Translations under genes and position numbers: made by a program | Assembly: GCA_013329495.1 (NCBI GenBank) | Contig: DUKC01000180.1 | Span: 1 to 7,323, forward strand | Length of the DNA stretch: 7,323 nucleotides | Direction: 5' to 3' | DNA from: Thermoplasmata archaeon | Lineage (GTDB): Archaea > Thermoplasmatota > E2 > UBA9212 | In this document: one piece after another, positions 6,401 to 7,323 of the stretch | How positions within the stretch are numbered: the first letter of the stretch is position 1 | Layout: each line of letters begins with the position of its first letter | Notes under the pieces: model-generated | What the model was told of the DNA's origin: nothing | Seen by the model: the letters and a program-made list of their open reading frames with translations, nothing else | Databases searched by the model: none

Positions 6401-6920
6401 TAATGCCAGCCAGATCATCTATGAGTTTTCTTCTTTCCGAGGGTACCATGTCAACCAGACGAGTTATGGTGCCTTGCTGTATTATGTTGTACCCATTCAT
6501 GCCCGAGTTTGATAGCAGATTGGTAAAATCATTCAAAGAAGCGCTTCTGTCGTTAATATAAAAGTAAGAATAATAGCCATCCGGGTCGTTTTCCTTTTTT
6601 ACCTTTCTAATCACTCTAGTCAGCGTGACCTCCCCGCTTTCTATGGGGATGGTCCTGTCTTCGTTATCAAACACCAATGAGACCTTGCACTGGCTGGCGG
6701 CTTGCTTGGACCTACCTCCGTTGTAGATCAAATCCGTGAGCCTGCCCGCCCTCACTGTTTTTGGGGATTTTGGACCCAAAACAAAAAGTATGGCATCACA
6801 GAGATTGCTCTTTCCCGAACCATTCGGTCCAGTTATCGCGGTGAATCCAGGGAATAAGGGTACGGTGAGATGCTTGCTGAATGATTTGAATTTGTCTACC
6901 TCCAATTTTTTCAGATACAT
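3402..6920 (-). CDS. smc: Chromosome segregation ATPase SMC
   Basis: A full-length 1172-residue SMC protein, the ATP-driven loop-extruding motor of the condensin-like complex. The N-terminal head carries Walker A GPNGSGKSN (31-39) and the Q-loop IIQQG (146-150). A first coiled coil runs from about 175 to 505. The hinge (about 515-675) contains GEIHGIMGPVIEL, ASGGGRLFSMVVTNDSVAA and the glycine-rich SGAITGGSL. The returning coiled coil runs to about 1040. The C-terminal head has the ABC signature LSGGEKS (1080-1086), Walker B FYVLDEAD with catalytic Glu1109, the D-loop LDNLN (1114-1118) and His1141 in the switch region. All ATPase motifs are intact. The DEADMFLDNLN segment differs from the common DEVDAALD form and, from memory, is closer to methanogen-type SMCs. 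The ATG at 6918-6920 follows GAGGGGGGA. It heads the smc-scpA-scpB operon and lies 119 bp after the RHH gene. Confidence 0.98.
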   Translation of the reverse strand: MYLKKLEVDKFKSFSKHLTVPLFPGFTAITGPNGSGKSNLCDAILFVLGPKSPKTVRAGRLTDLIYNGGRSKQAASQCKVSLVFDNEDRTIPIESGEVTLTRVIRKVKKENDPDGYYSYFYINDRSASLNDFTNLLSNSGMNGYNIIQQGTITRLVDMVPSERRKLIDDLAGITKFDREIEKAEQEKIEVEENLKRIRIILKEVEKQIRQLRRERDQAIRYKEAEDGLNRAKAKLALKKKWEFETELKQSKGELETYQVELSRCEDRSSELKKEKEEIRNQLHELDRRIAESTEAKKLTEQIEQSRERLIRTEEQLNYLKKEIEADIQDKGELDDERLRIVKTIEEKSAEGNKLERELDRKKLDAERARKEVAQIKNKIGGLAGDEKSVNQELFQLKQKWEEKQKKIYGLRLERDGLERLTGDLKRELEGLGGELEKYQTELKEREWKIREVKKAIDQKTKIKTELLGKLEEERKRQNSLKEKMRRIEESLPDLRRECEKFKEAMSSQQGGGYSRAINALLKKRGEIHGIMGPVIELISFDDKYWKAVQASGGGRLFSMVVTNDSVAAKCIEHLKANELGRAVFLPLNKLHKGTIRASALLKMKSGGVEGLVKDLVKARDELEAVLWWAFGDTLLVKNLDLARRLMGGVRLVTLDGELIETSGAITGGSLTKVSITKRVLSTEDPIKKLSDAEAKKVELEKELIRVVEEIEDLKERIAEVSQTSEEQYGEMELEREKFKGNVRQLQEKKNQRAKNLKDCEEKQESLKSQIGKIEDEILELDKIREEKSKALAEESPELKQKINDKEEKASILGREISEMEARLGSMQSQIDLIKSREDEIKGRIDRLEGTLKNTQEEIEGLSQKYSKEKKAYEGLLFSNEEIRKKLEKIYKEREKLQNEELEFERELERAQLEKECKMDSIRTVQGKLDTLRLNLKQINEEIESYEVEIAENIDSETLESIKFEIRGLEEKLKDFGPVNMLAIKEWDEKKDRERMHEDEISRLKQQKRDLTKLVEEIKKHKKEKFFEVFDSLNERYKETYAALSGGEAELLLENPSEPFEGGLTIKARPKGKKAMRLPALSGGEKSLASLALVFAIQKFLPSPFYVLDEADMFLDNLNAGAVASMIKENSGHAQWITISLHEAMLKAADHIYGVTMQEADSSKIVGGVNLGG
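3416..3425 (-). promoter_or_regulatory. G-rich Shine-Dalgarno site before the TTG start of scpA
   Basis: The minus strand shows a G7 run (3419-3425) merging into GGTGA (3416-3420), three nt before the TTG at 3410-3412. GGTGA is a common archaeal anti-16S match. The TGA inside it is the in-frame stop that limits the scpA start. The site lies in the last codons of smc. Confidence 0.6.
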
Positions 6921-6925
6921 CTGTT

Positions 6926-6933
6926 CCCCCCTC
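6926..6933 (-). promoter_or_regulatory. Shine-Dalgarno site of smc
   Basis: The minus strand reads GAGGGGGG five nt before the ATG at 6918-6920. The following codons MYLKKLEVDKFKSF match the expected SMC N-terminus, so this start is secure. Confidence 0.7.
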
Positions 6934-7039
6934 TTCTACCTGCATTACCTTTTGGATTGATATCCTGTTCTGCTTGTTCTACGAGATAGGTATGCCTTCC
7001 ATCTCATCGGTGGTCAAAAATCATTTTTAGAGATACCAG
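6934..7039 (-). promoter_or_regulatory. Gap between the RHH gene and smc; weak terminator or operator candidate
   Basis: This 106-bp spacer contains a perfect 13-nt palindrome around one central base, AAAAATGATTTTT (7016-7028, minus strand), about 12 nt after the RHH stop. Its T5 run could terminate some RHH transcripts, or the palindrome could be a protein site. I see no clear TATA box, so smc may be expressed by read-through from the RHH promoter or from a weak promoter of its own. No convincing gene is present; a 20-codon reading frame there has no supporting features. Confidence 0.35.
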
Positions 7040-7267
7040 TCATTTTTCTCTATATTCCGCCAGTTTGCTCACGGTGTTCGTCAGGCGCTTCATTTTTTCG
7101 AGCTTCTCTAGCGCTCCCAGCAGTTTGTCAGACTGTTCATACACCAAATCTCGGATTGCGCTCCTTATCACATCTGATCTAGAGGCGTATTCCCCAACAT
7201 CCACCAAGGCGTCAATTATTTCAACGTGCTGTTTTGGCAAGCGCAGGGTTATTCTTTCCATATTCAT
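7040..7267 (-). CDS. CdrS-like ribbon-helix-helix (CopG/Arc-type) transcriptional regulator
   Basis: A 75-residue RHH protein. The N-terminal strand ERITLRLP (4-11) is the DNA-contacting ribbon. Helix one is KQHVEIIDALVDVG (12-25) and helix two is SRSDVIRSAIRDLVYE (29-44), with the usual turn (GEYASRSD) between. The remaining residues (45-75) form a charged helical tail rich in Lys, Leu and Glu, perhaps for oligomerisation. RHH proteins bind DNA as dimers and often repress their own genes. The sequence strongly resembles the short archaeal RHH proteins linked to ftsZ and cell division (CdrS in haloarchaea); this is from memory, not a search. Start: ATG 7265-7267 has AGGAG eight nt upstream; ATG 7259-7261 is a minor alternative. 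A TTG further up (7313-7315) would add 16 residues encoded by the operator-like repeats and is unlikely. It lies upstream of smc on the same strand. Confidence 0.92.
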   Translation of the reverse strand: MNMERITLRLPKQHVEIIDALVDVGEYASRSDVIRSAIRDLVYEQSDKLLGALEKLEKMKRLTNTVSKLAEYREK

Positions 7268-7275
7268 ACTTAAGA

Positions 7276-7309
7276 CTCCTTTTGACCCCCCTTTGGCGCT
7301 CCTTTTGAC
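7276..7309 (-). repeat. Three tandem ~11-bp repeats before the RHH gene, possible autoregulatory operator
   Basis: On the minus strand GTCAAAAGGAG occurs identically at 7299-7309 and 7276-7286. Between them GCCAAAGGGGG (7287-7297) is a degenerate third copy, with one extra base at 7298. The last copy contains the AGGAG Shine-Dalgarno site of the RHH gene. Helical-turn spacing directly beside an RHH gene fits the tandem operator sites used by this protein fold, so binding here could block both transcription and ribosome access. The repeats are seen directly; the role is inferred. The promoter itself lies at or beyond the window edge. Confidence 0.6.
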
Positions 7310-7323
7310 GCCCAATGTAGTCC

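Noticed and set aside
3402..6920. Rad50 or other ABC repair ATPase instead of SMC
   Set aside because: There is no zinc-hook CxxC at the apex; a globular hinge with GGGRLF and TGGSL motifs and ScpA/ScpB neighbours identify SMC.
3419..7291. G6-G7 tracts near the starts of the RHH gene, smc and scpA as a shared regulatory signal
   Set aside because: Similar tracts also occur inside smc (3673-3678 and 5345-5350), so the start-site tracts are better explained as SD sequence.
7268..7315. 16-residue N-terminal extension of the RHH protein from a TTG start
   Set aside because: The extension is encoded by the 11-bp repeats and includes the SD of the ATG start; RHH proteins normally begin just before the first strand.

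Overview
The window looks archaeal, most likely from a euryarchaeote (methanogen, ANME or Halobacteriota type). The reasons are a condensin set of archaeal character (SMC, ScpA, ScpB), a short CdrS-like ribbon-helix-helix regulator next to it, a soluble PAS/HAMP sensor, many AGA/AGG/ATA codons, purine-rich Shine-Dalgarno sites including a GGTGA type, and T-tract terminators. No rRNA, tRNA, CRISPR array or transposase was seen, so the lineage is inferred from gene character only. All confident genes lie on the minus strand, so transcription runs from high to low coordinates.

Chromosome-organisation block (7323 to about 2036). First comes a 75-residue ribbon-helix-helix (RHH) DNA-binding protein (7040-7267). 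Its start is preceded by three tandem ~11-bp repeats, the last of which supplies the ribosome-binding site. After 119 bp come smc (3402-6920), scpA (2540-3412, TTG start, overlapping smc by 11 nt) and scpB (2086-2589, overlapping scpA by 50 nt). The overlaps imply one transcript with coupled translation of the ATPase, the kleisin and the winged-helix partner. The end of scpB carries an in-phase A_AAA_AAC heptamer. A -1 slip there would replace the last five residues with a 22-residue basic/acidic tail ending at 2036.

Intergenic stretch (1754-2085). It holds T-tracts that may end the condensin transcript, a short perfect hairpin, several TTGAAA(A)G motifs, and a plausible promoter and SD for the next gene.

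Sensor block (1753 to 85). A soluble protein with the order coiled coil, PAS, HAMP-like, HAMP-like, PAS, coiled coil (395-1753) has no visible kinase, methyl-accepting or other output domain. A small unrecognised protein (85-351) follows after 43 bp. Between them sits a second set of three tandem 11-bp repeats. The left edge contains T-rich sequence and a small hairpin, possibly between convergent genes.

The likely story is a chromosome segregation operon under or beside a cell-division-type RHH regulator, next to a separate two-gene sensory unit. The points most worth checking are the scpB 3' end, the two 11-bp triple repeats, and the RHH-condensin linkage.
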